NCBI RefSeq assembly: GCF_003325375.1
Contig: NZ_CP030862.1
Span: forward strand, 2,421,501 to 2,485,500
Source of the DNA: Streptomyces globosus
GTDB lineage: Bacteria; Actinomycetota; Actinomycetes; Streptomycetales; Streptomycetaceae
Length of the DNA: 64,000 nt
Direction: 5' to 3'
Shown here: piece by piece, positions 43,677 through 54,500 of the stretch
How positions within the stretch are numbered: the first letter of the stretch is position 1
How the letters are laid out: each line of letters opens with the position of its first letter
Translations under genes and position numbers: made by a program
The notes under the pieces: generated by a model
What the model saw: the letters and a program-made list of their open reading frames with translations, nothing else
Database searches by the model: none
Told to the model about the DNA's origin: nothing

Positions 43677-44042
43677 CTAGATTTCCAGATCCGGCTCTGT
43701 GCCCTCCCGGTCGCCCCGGGGCTCATAGACGACCGACTCGATGATGCTCCGCGTGTTCGGATCGCGGCGCTGGTTCAGGACCTTGTCGTGAGACTCCTCG
43801 AACCGCTGCTGCGCCGCCACGCGGTGGGCCGCATCGAGCTTCGCGCCGATGTTGCGCTCTCCGAACTCCATCATCGAACTCAGTGCCGACGTCGCGCCCT
43901 GCCGGAGCGCGCTGACGTGCGGCTTGTTCTGCGCCCGCTGCTGCTCCCATCGGCTCCGATCCTCCGGTGTGACGTAGCCGAACATCCGCGCGAAGCGCGA
44001 TCCGAACCTGATCTGCTGTCCCTCGTTCTGTTCCTGGTTCAA
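43677..44042 (-). CDS. 121-aa protein downstream of the RNA polymerase operon
   Basis: TTG start at 44042 with a strong GAGGAGG upstream; no ATG fits. Charged and helical (SRFARMFGYVTPEDRSRW), with no known motif. It ends the minus-strand run 51377-43677 and so probably shares a transcript with the RNA polymerase. Confidence 0.6.
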   Translation of the reverse strand: MNQEQNEGQQIRFGSRFARMFGYVTPEDRSRWEQQRAQNKPHVSALRQGATSALSSMMEFGERNIGAKLDAAHRVAAQQRFEESHDKVLNQRRDPNTRSIIESVVYEPRGDREGTEPDLEI

Positions 44043-44083
44043 GCCCCCTCCTCCTGCTCCTCGTTCGTGTTCTCGGATCGCGC

Positions 44084-45823
44084 TCAGGTTCGCTGGAAGT
44101 CCTCGGAGTCGGCCTCGGCGTTCGGGCCGTCGTTCTGCGCGCCGGCCTCCCGCTCGGCCGACGGACCCGTAGGGCCCGACCGCGGCTTGAGCCGCTGCTC
44201 CTCGAAGAAGGCCCCGGGGTCGTCGACCGCCGTCTGCAGTGTTCGCTGCCAGTTCTCTCCGAGGCTCCGCTTCAGCTGCGCCTCGAGATCCGGGTACTTC
44301 TCGTGCACTGCCTCCATCGCGTCGACGTAGGCGTTGGAGTAGACCCGCTGCTGCTCCTCGGGAGGCAGACCGTCGATGTCCATGCTCGCGATCATCACCT
44401 CGGACTGGTCCAGGCGGTGCTGGAGCATGTCGGGCAGCCCGCTGGTGTCCAGACCCTGTTTCTGCGCCGCGAAGCCGACCAGGTAGCCGAGCATGTTGCC
44501 TCCGTAGGCCTCTTTGTCGCCGCGGCCCAGCGCGTTGAGAAGCGAGGTCTTCATCGTCTCGGCGAGCTGAACCTGGTGGGCGTCCGCGTCCATGGGTCGG
44601 CGGAGTGTGAACATCCCGTCCTCCGGCAGACGCCGGCCCAACTGGTCCTCGAACTCCCCGCTCCAAACGGTGCGGACCCGGTCGGAGCCCGCGATCCGCT
44701 CCTCGTGTGCGGGGGCCTTGACGATCCGTCCGTGGGCCACGCCGTTGAACATGGTGCGCAGCTCGGGCTCGTACTCCATCCGCTCGCCGATGATCTTTCG
44801 GGCGCGCTGGACGACCTCCCGGCGCTCCAGGCCGTCTTCGCTGATCTGCTCGTACAGGCGCTTGCGCAGCGCCCGGTGGCTCTCGCGGATCAGGCCGACG
44901 TCCGCGCCCGGCTCCCGCATCTTCCAGAAGGCGTTCTCCATGAGAGCGACCTCGGTCATGGCTGCCGAGTCCGCAGTGAACATCTCCCGGTGGCCGCGCT
45001 CACGATGCTGCATGGCGTCCAAGCGCGTGCGCCACTTCTTCGACAGGTGGTCACGCGGATCCGTGCTGCCGATCAGGCGCTCGCGCCGGGCCCCGCTCGG
45101 CAGGTCCTTGAAGATCCTCTGCCGGTGCGTGATGCCGCTCTCGGCAAAGGCCACCATGCCACGGGTCCGGGTGTCGATGCGCTCCTGGATCTTGTCCTTG
45201 AGGGGTTGGAGGTAGCTGTCCATCTCCTTCTTGAAATCCGGGGCGAGCATCCGCATCGTCATCACCATGCCGACCGCCTGGATGATCGAGTTGGCATTCA
45301 CTCCGCGCGAGAGCGGCTTGAGACAGGACTGCATCATCATCTGCATGTAGACGTGGTGCATGACGCCGAGATCCTGCGTGCGCTCCTCGTCGGTGAAGCC
45401 GGGCACCAACAGCTTCGAGTCCCGCAGCGAGTCCATGTACTTCTCGCAGGCCAGCCGCGTCTCCGCCCTGAGTTTGAGCAGCTGCTCGCGCTGATCCAGG
45501 CCCTCGCTCTCGTCCTCGGCCCGGTCGACGTCGATCCCGTGCACGCGGTCACGGTCGGCCATCCGCTTACGGGTCTTCTCACCGAAGAATTCGCGGGCAC
45601 GGTCCCGGAGCCGCTCACGCCAGGCGCGCACACCGTCCACGTCCTGCGGCCCCGGATCGTCGATCACCTCGGCGTCGATCGGCTCGTCCGAGCGCGAGGC
45701 CCAGTGGGCGTAGGTGTTGCCTCGCGGCTCACCGGTCCGAAGCCGATCGTCGCCAACCGGAAGCACCTTGGTCGCGCGCCGGCGCACCGTGGGTCCTGTT
45801 CCCAGTTCCTTGGGCTGTGCCAT
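44084..45823 (-). CDS. 579-aa helical protein directly following the RNA polymerase gene
   Basis: ATG 45823 starts one base after the RNA polymerase stop. The chain is almost all helical and charged, with Arg/Asp/Glu-rich stretches (RERLRDRAREFFGEKTRKRM, HRALRKRLYEQISEDGLER) and no membrane segment or Cys motif. I do not recognise a family. The one-base spacing suggests the two proteins are made together, so it may be a partner such as a specificity or assembly factor. Confidence 0.7.
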   Translation of the reverse strand: MAQPKELGTGPTVRRRATKVLPVGDDRLRTGEPRGNTYAHWASRSDEPIDAEVIDDPGPQDVDGVRAWRERLRDRAREFFGEKTRKRMADRDRVHGIDVDRAEDESEGLDQREQLLKLRAETRLACEKYMDSLRDSKLLVPGFTDEERTQDLGVMHHVYMQMMMQSCLKPLSRGVNANSIIQAVGMVMTMRMLAPDFKKEMDSYLQPLKDKIQERIDTRTRGMVAFAESGITHRQRIFKDLPSGARRERLIGSTDPRDHLSKKWRTRLDAMQHRERGHREMFTADSAAMTEVALMENAFWKMREPGADVGLIRESHRALRKRLYEQISEDGLERREVVQRARKIIGERMEYEPELRTMFNGVAHGRIVKAPAHEERIAGSDRVRTVWSGEFEDQLGRRLPEDGMFTLRRPMDADAHQVQLAETMKTSLLNALGRGDKEAYGGNMLGYLVGFAAQKQGLDTSGLPDMLQHRLDQSEVMIASMDIDGLPPEEQQRVYSNAYVDAMEAVHEKYPDLEAQLKRSLGENWQRTLQTAVDDPGAFFEEQRLKPRSGPTGPSAEREAGAQNDGPNAEADSEDFQRT

Positions 45824-45824
45824 C

Positions 45825-48800
45825 TCAGTACCCCATCCCGTAGTCGTCGTCGACTTCGGGCTGATCGATCTCGATGCTCGGCGTGTAGACCGGGCGCCTC
45901 GCGCCCGCGGCCACGGCATGCGCGGAGCGGCGCTGCGAGCCTCGGGTGCGGGACGCCGCCGCGTCTTGAGAGATCACGTCGCGCTTGACCACCGAGTCAT
46001 CGACGGCGATCACGGCGTGGTCCAGGCTGTGCCTTCCGGTGGAGCCCAGCTGATCCAGCTGCCACGACATCTGCACCCGAGCCTTCAGAGCCGCCGAGGA
46101 CGCGAACTGCTCGTTCTTCTCGCCGTCGTAGACGCTCTCACGGTTCTTGGCCGCCTCGACCAGATCGGCGAACGCGCCGGCGTAGGCCATCCGGTCCATC
46201 AGGGTACCCCGCAGCGACACGTCTTCTTCCAAGTTGCGGATGAGCCCGGTCGCCGGGTCCTCCAGCGCACTGGCCACGCGGGCCACGTACTCCGGGTTGA
46301 CCCTGACCCCGAAGCCGTCCTTCGATTCGTAGAACTCGATGAACTGCTTTTCCCACTCCTCGGCCGCAGCCTGGACGGGCTCACCGTCCAGGAATGCCGT
46401 GCGCCACTGGCCCGGGCCGACACGTTCGATGCTGCGGCCCCTCCAGAGATCACGGCCGGGGCCCTGGAGCATCGCGTATTTGTGCCGGGCCTCGGCAGCG
46501 TCGTGCTTCGCCTGCAGGATCGACTGGGTCACCGGGTAGGTGACCTCCAGGACGGCCTTGAGATCCTCGCCGCGCAGCGCGCGCACGGCGCGCTGGCTGA
46601 ACGCGCCACCCAAGCCGGTGCCGTGGGACTTGATCGCCGTGGCGAACATCGAGGCTTCCTGGTCGGATTGGGTGATGCCGGGCGTGCCCTGTGCATCGCC
46701 CAGGTTCCGGGCGTAGTCCTCGAGCTTCCTCTCGCTCCCCTTCGCGCCGGTCCTGACACAGACCTCGCGCACGCTCTGCAGGTGTGCCTCGCGATCCGCG
46801 AACGTCAGAGCCGCACCGAACTCACCACGCTGCGCCCGGCGGTACAGCCCGCTCAGCTCTTCCGTCACGAACTGCTGGGCGAGCCTGACGTCCTCCGGCG
46901 AATCCGAACCCGTGAGGGCCCGCAGCCGGAGCCGGTTGGCCTCGCTCCGCGAACTCTCCAACTCATGGGCCATTCTGGCGTTCTTGGAGAGCGCGACCTG
47001 GGTGTCCAGCGACACCTGCATGGCCAGCGGGTGTGAACCATCGCCCCTGACCACTCCGGTGTCCAACAGGTTGGCCGGCACCGAGAGCTTTGCCAGGGCC
47101 TCGGCCTTGGCTGCCTCGCTGTGCAGCTTCACCACGGCGACGGCATCACCGTCGAAATCGCCGTCGAAGCAGGCGTCCATGACCGGGTTGATCGCCGCGC
47201 CGGTGAGCCGGTCGTCGATCGCCACCCGCATGTAGCGCACACCGGCGTCACGGAGCACCGGGTCACGCCACACCAGCGCGTGGTCGCCCTCGGCGAGCCC
47301 CAACTTCGCAGCCTTGACCGAGCTGAGGGCGACTTGGTCGACGTCCAGCCGTGGGTCTGCGGTCCACACCATCGTCGCCGAGTCGGTGAGCCGTGAGGAC
47401 ATCAGCCCGGTCTTGAAGATGTTGCTCGTGCCCGTCAGCACTCGGTTCTGGACGTCGGTCGTGATTGCTTCGAAGGCGCGCTGAGCGCGCGAGACCGATT
47501 CGCTCATGCCGCGACGCACCTCGGCGCGCTTCTCGGCAGGCAGACCCTGGCTGTCCAGCTGCTCGGCCATGTAGCGGTAGCGGCAGGCCTCCACGAAGAC
47601 GTCCTGGTAGCTGCGGGTGTAGTCGTGCGTGACGGAGGACCCGTCCTCGAACTCCTGACCACTACGCAGATGCGAGGACATCACCGGCAGCTTCCACGAG
47701 CTCGCGCTCACCGTCTCGGTCTGCTCACCGGTCGGATACGTGAGCGGAAACGGGATCTCCATGTCGCCACCGCGGTCGCCGATGAGGTCGCCGAAGGACT
47801 CGCGCATCGCCATGATGTTCAGTCCCGGGAGCTGGCCCGCCCTGCGCGGCTGCGTGCGCAGCAAGTCGGGCATCGGGATGAACCGGCGCTCGGTACGCTC
47901 GTCGAGGCCCTCGGCCTGGCCGATCACGCGCAGCGTGCCGTCAGCGTCCATGTCCATGCCGGATACCAGCAGGTACTCACGCAGGCTCGACTCGGCCCCG
48001 CTGTTGTGGCCGTAGAACTCGCGCATGATCGCCGGACAGTCCTGAGACTGCAGCGCCCAGGCCAGTTGAGCGGAGGCCTTACGGCCCTTGCCGGCACGCA
48101 CCTGCTCGTCGTCGTAGATCTTCGTCTTCTCGTCGACGGCCATATGGGTGACCACGAAGCGCATCTCGCCCAGGGCACTCGGCCGCAGTTCTCCGTTGGG
48201 CGAGCGCAGATCGGAGACGTTCCCGCTCATCAGCTCGCGCGCCGAGCCCGCGTTGCGCCGGGAGATGAGGCTGAACGGACTCATCACCACGTCCAGACCC
48301 GGGTTGGCGCGGAACCAGTTCACCTCTTCGACAACGGCCTGCCGCTGCGCGTCGTGCAGAGGCATGTCCCGGTCGACGATCAGCGAGATCACGCCCTTGT
48401 TGCCGTGCAGATCCGAGATCTTGTCGCCCACGACGAGATCGCGCTCCCGACCGCCGGTCCCGCGGATGCGGTGGCGCCCGGCGAATTCCTTCGACACGAC
48501 GATCGGGTCATCAGCCGTCCAGCCGCCGAAGGTCATCAGCGCCGTCTTCGCCGGTGCGGTGACCTCGGAGGACTGCATGATCGTCGAGGCCGTCATCTGC
48601 TGACGGTCGAACGGGTCGTACCGCAGCGTCTCGAGCTCGGGGAGAGCCATGAGCGGCGCACGCTGTCCGGCCACGCTCTCGTCGCCCGGCACGATCCGAC
48701 CATCGCTGCCGACCTGGGCCTGAGTGGTCAGGTACCGCACGATGCCCTGGTTGGTCGCGCCCCCGGTCATCACCGGGTCGAAGTAGCCGCCGGGCGCTGC

Positions 48801-51377
48801 CACGTTGTTCCGGTCCTTGCCGGTGAGCACCGCCATGTTCCGCCCGCCGGTGAGCCGCCAGGCGTCGAAGTGGTTGTCATCAGCCGGGTCGGTTCGGTCG
48901 CGCTGGGCCCTGTACTCGGCGTAGACGGTTGAGCCGGCCTTGATCTCGTTGGAGTAGCGCACACGGCGCGCCTCGGTCTGCAGGATCGCTGCCGTCCACT
49001 CGTCCAGGTGTGCCTTGAACTCGCCGGTGGACTCGTCCCGCCGGTACGTGGTGGCGCGCTCGATGTAGTCGACGGGGTGCCTGGTGCCGTAAAGCTGTGA
49101 GTAGACCGTGTTGAGTGAGGAGGGCTCGCCGGTCTCGCTCCGCCCGGTGATGACGTCACCGGCGATCTGGTACTGGATGCGCTCGTGCATGAGCTGCTCG
49201 TAGCCGCGCAGGCGCGTGCGCTCCTCGACCGAGGTCGGAGCCTCGCCTGGGGTCTGGGCCGTGATCGTGGCCTGGTAGCCGGGCACGATCAGGGCGTTCT
49301 GCCCGCCGGCGAAGGCGGTGGTGATCTCGCCGTACTCGCCGACATCGAACACCTGGCCGATCTCGCCCGAGATCGGAGTTCCCTTGCCGTCACGGCGAAG
49401 CTTCTCGCCACTCCAGCGAATGACGCCGTGATCGTCGACCAGGATCTCGGCGACCGTCGCCGCGTTGCGCTCGATGCTCTCGCGCACGGTGACCCCGATA
49501 CGCCGCATGAACGCGGATTCGTGATCGGCGATCGGCACGGAACGCTCGGCGTTGAAGCGGACGAGCCGGTCCTTGAACCGGGTCGTCTGGAAGGTCGAGC
49601 CCATGATCTCGTCAGGGGAGATCTCGCAACGACGAAGCGCTGAGGCGAGGTTGTCGAGGTTCGACCACTGCCCGGTGGGGCTGGTCATGTATCGCGCCAC
49701 CCGCTCCGGGTTGAAGCGCTGATCGACCCACTCGCCGTCGACGTCGTGGGGCTCCGCCTCCCAGGTCCCGATGAGTTCGAAGGGAACGTCCTCAGCGTGC
49801 TGTCGGACCTTCTCGACGGCGGTGCCGCCGTAGACGAGGTTGCCCATCTCGGGCGTCTCCTCGGCCTGCAGCTCGCCGATCTCCTCCAGCCGTTGCCGGT
49901 ACAACTCTTCGGTCGCACCCGGGCGCAGCAGTTCGCTGTGGGCGCCTGTGAGCACGTCCCAGTACGAGCGCTGGATCGCAGCGACCTCGGAGTCAGCCGA
50001 GTACTCCGGCGGTTCGATCGCATCCAGCTGTCCGCCGGTTCGCTCCAGCTCCGTCTCGGCACGGGCAATGAGGTCCTCGACGCCGAGGGCTGCCCGCAGG
50101 TTCTCCCGAGCGCTCTCGACGGCGGTCTTCGCATAGGCCGCGGCCGACTCGGTGTCGATGAAAAAGGCCGGCAGTGAGCGGTTCTTCGCGTCCCGGCGCA
50201 GCATCACCTTCGAGCCGGGCCTAGGGCCGGACTCACCGGGGGCCACGTAGTCGCCGACCACGAACATCGAATCACGGTCACCGTGGTAGCTGTCGGGCAC
50301 ATCCACCACCATGCGGCCACGGCCGCGCTCCTGGTGCGTCGCGCCGGTCTCGCCGGCGGCGCGCCCCGGAACATCCGTACGCTCGACGCGATGTCCCTGG
50401 GCGAAGCGCAGTAGTTGGACGGCCTCCGCCGGCGAGGGGGAGTAGACCGCCGTGCCGCCGGGAACCCGGTGGTTCGTCGAGTAGCGCAGCACGGTGCCCT
50501 TGTCGTATATCCGAGCTCCGGCGTACTCCTCCTGGCGTGTGTCGATGAGGCGGATCTCCATGCCGGTCCCGGCGATCTTCGCCTTGATCTGACCTGGCTC
50601 GCGGTCGCGCATCACCGCGTAGGACACGCCCTGGGCCTTCAGCTCTTCGAGCAGTGCTGCCGAGCGCGCCACGGCGCGCCGGGACATGAAGCGGTTGCCG
50701 TCGACGCGGTTCGTCTGCGGGTTCCGGCTGCCGTCGATGACCCACTCGCGCACCTGGTCGTACTCCTGCCGGCTCATCTTGTCCATGAGCGCGGTGAGTC
50801 CCGCGGCGTCGTCGATCGTCATCGCGCGGCCTGCCTGGAACGGCCGGCCGTTGTCGTCGATGCCCCAGAGCACCATGTTCCCGCGCCGCGGGTCGGCCAG
50901 GGTCTCCACCTCGCCGCCGGCCACGCGTCCGATCGTCTCGTCCGGCAGGTACAGCAGCGCGGTTCCGGCGCGCTTCACGGTCGCGCGTTCGGACCAGGCG
51001 GGGTCATAGGGGCTGATCGGCAGCCGGGCCGACTGCGAGTCGACCTGGGCACCGACACCGGTGACGCGGGTGAACTCCCGCTGCAACTGCTGATAGCGCT
51101 CGTTCCGGGGGGAATGATCACCGAACTGCGGCTCGTAGTCGGACACCTTCTCCGCGAACGCCTGGTCGATGGCGGAGAGGCAGTCCGCGATGCCCAGCCG
51201 GGGGTCGGCCAGTGCGGTGGCCCGCCGGCCGAGGATCTCGTCGACTCGGGCGCGGATCGCCTTGGCCTGGGAGATCGGAATGACCTGTCCGGCCTGCATC
51301 CTGGCCTGCTCGACTGCCTTGTAGTAGACGTACTCGTAGAAGTACTTCCGCAGTCCGCGCGCCTTCTTCATAGTCAA
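45825..51377 (-). CDS. Single-chain, two-barrel DNA-dependent RNA polymerase (beta and beta-prime catalytic parts fused)
   Basis: 1850 aa from TTG 51377 (GGAAG five bases upstream); ATG two codons later at 51371 is the alternative start. Near residue 980 GDKISDLHGNKGVIS matches the beta-subunit line 'GDK.aGRHGNKGVIS' with both catalytic lysines. It is followed by LDVVMSPFSLISRRNAGSAR, which matches 'vDivlNPlGvpsRMNiGQ'. Near residue 1400 MDACFDGDFDGDAVAVV matches the beta-prime 'NADFDGDqMAVH' Mg-binding loop. After it come bridge-helix-like GAKGSERKLEDYARNLG and trigger-loop-like IKSHGTGLGGAFSQRAVRAL. Order beta then beta-prime in one chain recalls the YonO type of phage SPbeta. No alpha, omega or sigma gene is seen nearby. 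Confidence 0.9.
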   Translation of the reverse strand: MTMKKARGLRKYFYEYVYYKAVEQARMQAGQVIPISQAKAIRARVDEILGRRATALADPRLGIADCLSAIDQAFAEKVSDYEPQFGDHSPRNERYQQLQREFTRVTGVGAQVDSQSARLPISPYDPAWSERATVKRAGTALLYLPDETIGRVAGGEVETLADPRRGNMVLWGIDDNGRPFQAGRAMTIDDAAGLTALMDKMSRQEYDQVREWVIDGSRNPQTNRVDGNRFMSRRAVARSAALLEELKAQGVSYAVMRDREPGQIKAKIAGTGMEIRLIDTRQEEYAGARIYDKGTVLRYSTNHRVPGGTAVYSPSPAEAVQLLRFAQGHRVERTDVPGRAAGETGATHQERGRGRMVVDVPDSYHGDRDSMFVVGDYVAPGESGPRPGSKVMLRRDAKNRSLPAFFIDTESAAAYAKTAVESARENLRAALGVEDLIARAETELERTGGQLDAIEPPEYSADSEVAAIQRSYWDVLTGAHSELLRPGATEELYRQRLEEIGELQAEETPEMGNLVYGGTAVEKVRQHAEDVPFELIGTWEAEPHDVDGEWVDQRFNPERVARYMTSPTGQWSNLDNLASALRRCEISPDEIMGSTFQTTRFKDRLVRFNAERSVPIADHESAFMRRIGVTVRESIERNAATVAEILVDDHGVIRWSGEKLRRDGKGTPISGEIGQVFDVGEYGEITTAFAGGQNALIVPGYQATITAQTPGEAPTSVEERTRLRGYEQLMHERIQYQIAGDVITGRSETGEPSSLNTVYSQLYGTRHPVDYIERATTYRRDESTGEFKAHLDEWTAAILQTEARRVRYSNEIKAGSTVYAEYRAQRDRTDPADDNHFDAWRLTGGRNMAVLTGKDRNNVAAPGGYFDPVMTGGATNQGIVRYLTTQAQVGSDGRIVPGDESVAGQRAPLMALPELETLRYDPFDRQQMTASTIMQSSEVTAPAKTALMTFGGWTADDPIVVSKEFAGRHRIRGTGGRERDLVVGDKISDLHGNKGVISLIVDRDMPLHDAQRQAVVEEVNWFRANPGLDVVMSPFSLISRRNAGSARELMSGNVSDLRSPNGELRPSALGEMRFVVTHMAVDEKTKIYDDEQVRAGKGRKASAQLAWALQSQDCPAIMREFYGHNSGAESSLREYLLVSGMDMDADGTLRVIGQAEGLDERTERRFIPMPDLLRTQPRRAGQLPGLNIMAMRESFGDLIGDRGGDMEIPFPLTYPTGEQTETVSASSWKLPVMSSHLRSGQEFEDGSSVTHDYTRSYQDVFVEACRYRYMAEQLDSQGLPAEKRAEVRRGMSESVSRAQRAFEAITTDVQNRVLTGTSNIFKTGLMSSRLTDSATMVWTADPRLDVDQVALSSVKAAKLGLAEGDHALVWRDPVLRDAGVRYMRVAIDDRLTGAAINPVMDACFDGDFDGDAVAVVKLHSEAAKAEALAKLSVPANLLDTGVVRGDGSHPLAMQVSLDTQVALSKNARMAHELESSRSEANRLRLRALTGSDSPEDVRLAQQFVTEELSGLYRRAQRGEFGAALTFADREAHLQSVREVCVRTGAKGSERKLEDYARNLGDAQGTPGITQSDQEASMFATAIKSHGTGLGGAFSQRAVRALRGEDLKAVLEVTYPVTQSILQAKHDAAEARHKYAMLQGPGRDLWRGRSIERVGPGQWRTAFLDGEPVQAAAEEWEKQFIEFYESKDGFGVRVNPEYVARVASALEDPATGLIRNLEEDVSLRGTLMDRMAYAGAFADLVEAAKNRESVYDGEKNEQFASSAALKARVQMSWQLDQLGSTGRHSLDHAVIAVDDSVVKRDVISQDAAASRTRGSQRRSAHAVAAGARRPVYTPSIEIDQPEVDDDYGMGY

Positions 51378-51419
51378 TCAGCTTCCTGTGGATGCTCCGG
51401 TATGCAGAGAGCTTACATT

Positions 51420-51452
51420 GCCTATCGAAAGAGAGTTGAAAGCTATTTGAAA
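51420..51452 (-). promoter_or_regulatory. Three 11-bp operator-like repeats ahead of the RNA polymerase gene
   Basis: On the plus strand GCCTATCGAAA, GAGAGTTGAAA and GCTATTTGAAA follow one another without gap (consensus ending TYGAAA). On the minus strand this overlaps GATAGGCA, a -10-like box. The same 11-bp spacing is found at 6562-6583. Confidence 0.55.
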
Positions 51453-51536
51453 GGCCAGTGCGGAGGCTGTCTGTCTCGGGTGAGAGATCGCCTCGGCACT
51501 GGTGGTGATCCTTGTCCGACCCCAAGCGGCCGTCGG

Positions 51537-54500
51537 CTACTTCGAGTTCATCTCGATGGCCATCGCCCTGTCGAACCGGCCGTCGGCCAGCACCTCCCAG
51601 CTCGGCAGCGAGGCCAGGTACTGGTAGAAGGCCGAGTGGACCTTCACCGTCGCCAGCGACTTCAGGTCCTCCTCGGTGACGTCCTCCTCCGCGAACACCC
51701 GCGAGCCCTCGTCCTTCACGTGGCCGTTGATCAGGCGGGCGGCCTTGGCGTACGCGTCCGAGCGGATCTGGCTGACGTAGGTCTGAGACCCATCGGCGCT
51801 GCGCAGTTCGCCGTCGCCGCCGACCGAGAAGTGCTCGCGATCCTGTTCCAACTCGGTCTGCGCGGACTTGTAAGCCTCAGCGATCTCGATGTCCAGGCTT
51901 CTGACCTTTGCCGAGCCGTCGGGATTGACCAGCATCTCCTTGCTGATCGTCCCCTCCGCGTAGAGCAGACGCCGCCGCTCGACGCTGACCGCCTGACTCT
52001 CGGCGACTGCGACACCGACCTCGACGTTCTCGATGAACTGGTCCTCGTCGAACATGCTCATCCCCTCGTACTCGTCGGGGTCGACGACCACCGGAGCGTT
52101 GGGGTCATGCCCCTCGTCCACCGTGGTCATCGTCGTGATGACCTCCATGACCTCGTCGGCGTAGACGTCCGGGTCCAGGCGCTCGATGTCGACCTCCCGG
52201 TAGCCGTAGATCTCCTTGTACTGCGCCTTCGCGTCCGCGGCCTTGACCGCCTGCCGCATGCGCTTCTCCAGCATCTTCACGAAGTCCGGCTGATTCATCC
52301 GCACGTCGAAGTCCATGGCACTGGACAGCGTCGGGATCGTCTGCAGTGAGTACGTGTGCCCCGGGTGCTTGATCGTGTCCCTCAGCAGCCGGACCGACAT
52401 CGGCAGGATCGTCTGGTTGCGGTTCCAGATCGGCGCATCGCCGGCCCGGAAGACGATCGAGTTGCGCGGCGAGAGGAAGGCCATGTCGTTGTAGCTGATC
52501 AGCGGCTCTTCCTTGGTGCTCATCGTGTAGGAGACCCGGCCCTCGGTCTTGCCGCCGATGACCTTGTCGAGATCCTGGCTGATCTGCTTGCTGTCCCTGT
52601 ACGAGCGGTGAGTCCTGCCGCTCATCTTCTCCAGCGTCTCGATCATCGAGTCGTCCGTGGATTTCAAGAACACGATGTTCGAGGTGTTGCCCTGCACGAT
52701 CTTGTCGACGCTCTCGCCGTAGACGTCGCGCAGTTGCTGCAGGGTCTGCAGGATGAGCGTGAACTGCTGCTCCTGGCCCAGGCCGATGGAGAGCATCGTC
52801 GCGAAGCCGTCGATGCCCTTGCCCTCCGACTGCAGGTTGCCGAGTTCGTCGAGCATGAACCGCGTGCGGTAGAGCGGCTTCTGGTTCGACTTCGTCATGT
52901 ACGACTGGTCGGCGCTCACATCGAACAGCTGCTTGACCAGAATCAGGATCAGTTTCGCGTACTTCATCAGGTGAGGCGGAGTCACCAGGAACAGCGCCTT
53001 CGGGGCCTCCGAGTAGCGAGACAGTTTCTGCGTGATCGCCCGTGCCTGATACGAGACCTTCTCCGGGTTGCCGCCGCCGGAGAAGTCGAGCCGCGTGTCC
53101 GGGTAGAGCGTGTCCCCGGCCTGGAAGGACAGGATCTTCCCGTCCCGAGTGCCACCCTCACGCACCGGCTTCAGCTCGCGCATCACGCCGTTCTTCACGA
53201 TCTTCTTGCCCGTCACCGGCTCGACCACGTAGTGCCGGCCATTGAGCGAGACCTGGTGGGTCTTCGTGAAGCTGAAGTAGAAGGTGCGCAGCAGCATCTT
53301 CGTCTGGGGGTTGACCAGCTCCAGCTTGATCCAGGTTTCGGCGCCGGGGAACTTGCCCTTGAAGTTGTACCGGGCCCAACCTTCGCGGCCGACGATCTCC
53401 TCGTGCTCGAAGTCCTCGCCGAGGTTCTCGGTGAACATCGGGTCCGCGTAGGCGGACCACACGGCCTGCTGACCGACGAGGTGGTCGCGCTTGACGTAGT
53501 TCGGCGCGAAGCGCACGCCGAGGCGACGCGGGAAGCTCAGGCCGGCCAGGTCGGTGTTCTGCGACGGCTTGCCCGAGGTCAGCGTCGAGATCGTGGGGTC
53601 GGTGAAGAACGACATGGCGGTGATCGCGATGCCGTACACAGAGGCGAGCATCTTCTCTGCGCCGGCCATCGAGCGCAGCGCGTTGTGGGCGTTGCCCACC
53701 ATCGTGCGCATGTTGTTGCGGGGCAGCGCTTCGCTCGCGTTGAAGTACAGGCTGAGCATGTCCTGATCGGCCTTGCCTTCCCACATGAAGGCCCGGGCCG
53801 CAGCCTTCGCCTGCTCCTCGGCCAGGGCGGCCGCGTCGTTGTCGAACTCGCCTGCCTTGACCCGCTTTTCCAGTTCGGCCTCAGGGTTCTTGACCTTCTT
53901 CGAGCTCATCTGCACGAAGAGCTGGTAGCAGTTGTAGAGCGTGACCTTGCCCCAGAGGTCATCGAGCTTCTGCTCGAGCAGCACCGGGTCCATGTCCAGC
54001 ACGGCTGCGGCGCTGCGCAGCTCCCGTTCCTCTTCCAGGTAGAAGTCGATGAGTCCGTAGGCCGCGCGCTTGAAGGCGTTGTTGGCGGCATTGGGCCAGA
54101 CCGGGTCCTCGCCGCCGTCGAGCGGAAAGAAGATCCCGGCGATGTTCTCCACATACAGTGCGCACTTGGTGAAGTTGCCTTCACGCGCTGCGTCGGCCGC
54201 CAGCCCCAGGGGGTTGTAGATGTCGGTCTTCATGGAGTTGATCAGGTTGAACTGCACCGGCTCGAACCCCCTGGTGACCAGGGGCACGTAGTTCTTCACC
54301 AGCAGCTCGCCCTTGGGGTCGTTGATGACCATGTTCGAGGGCTTCTTCTCTCGCGACCACATGTCGATGACCGGCTCGATGTACGTCTGGCCCTTACCGG
54401 CTCGGGTGATGGCCAGCACCATGGTGTTCACCGGCGCGGTATCGACTATGTACGCCCCGGCAGGGCGCTGGACCTCGTACTCCGGGAACGTCCAGTCCTC

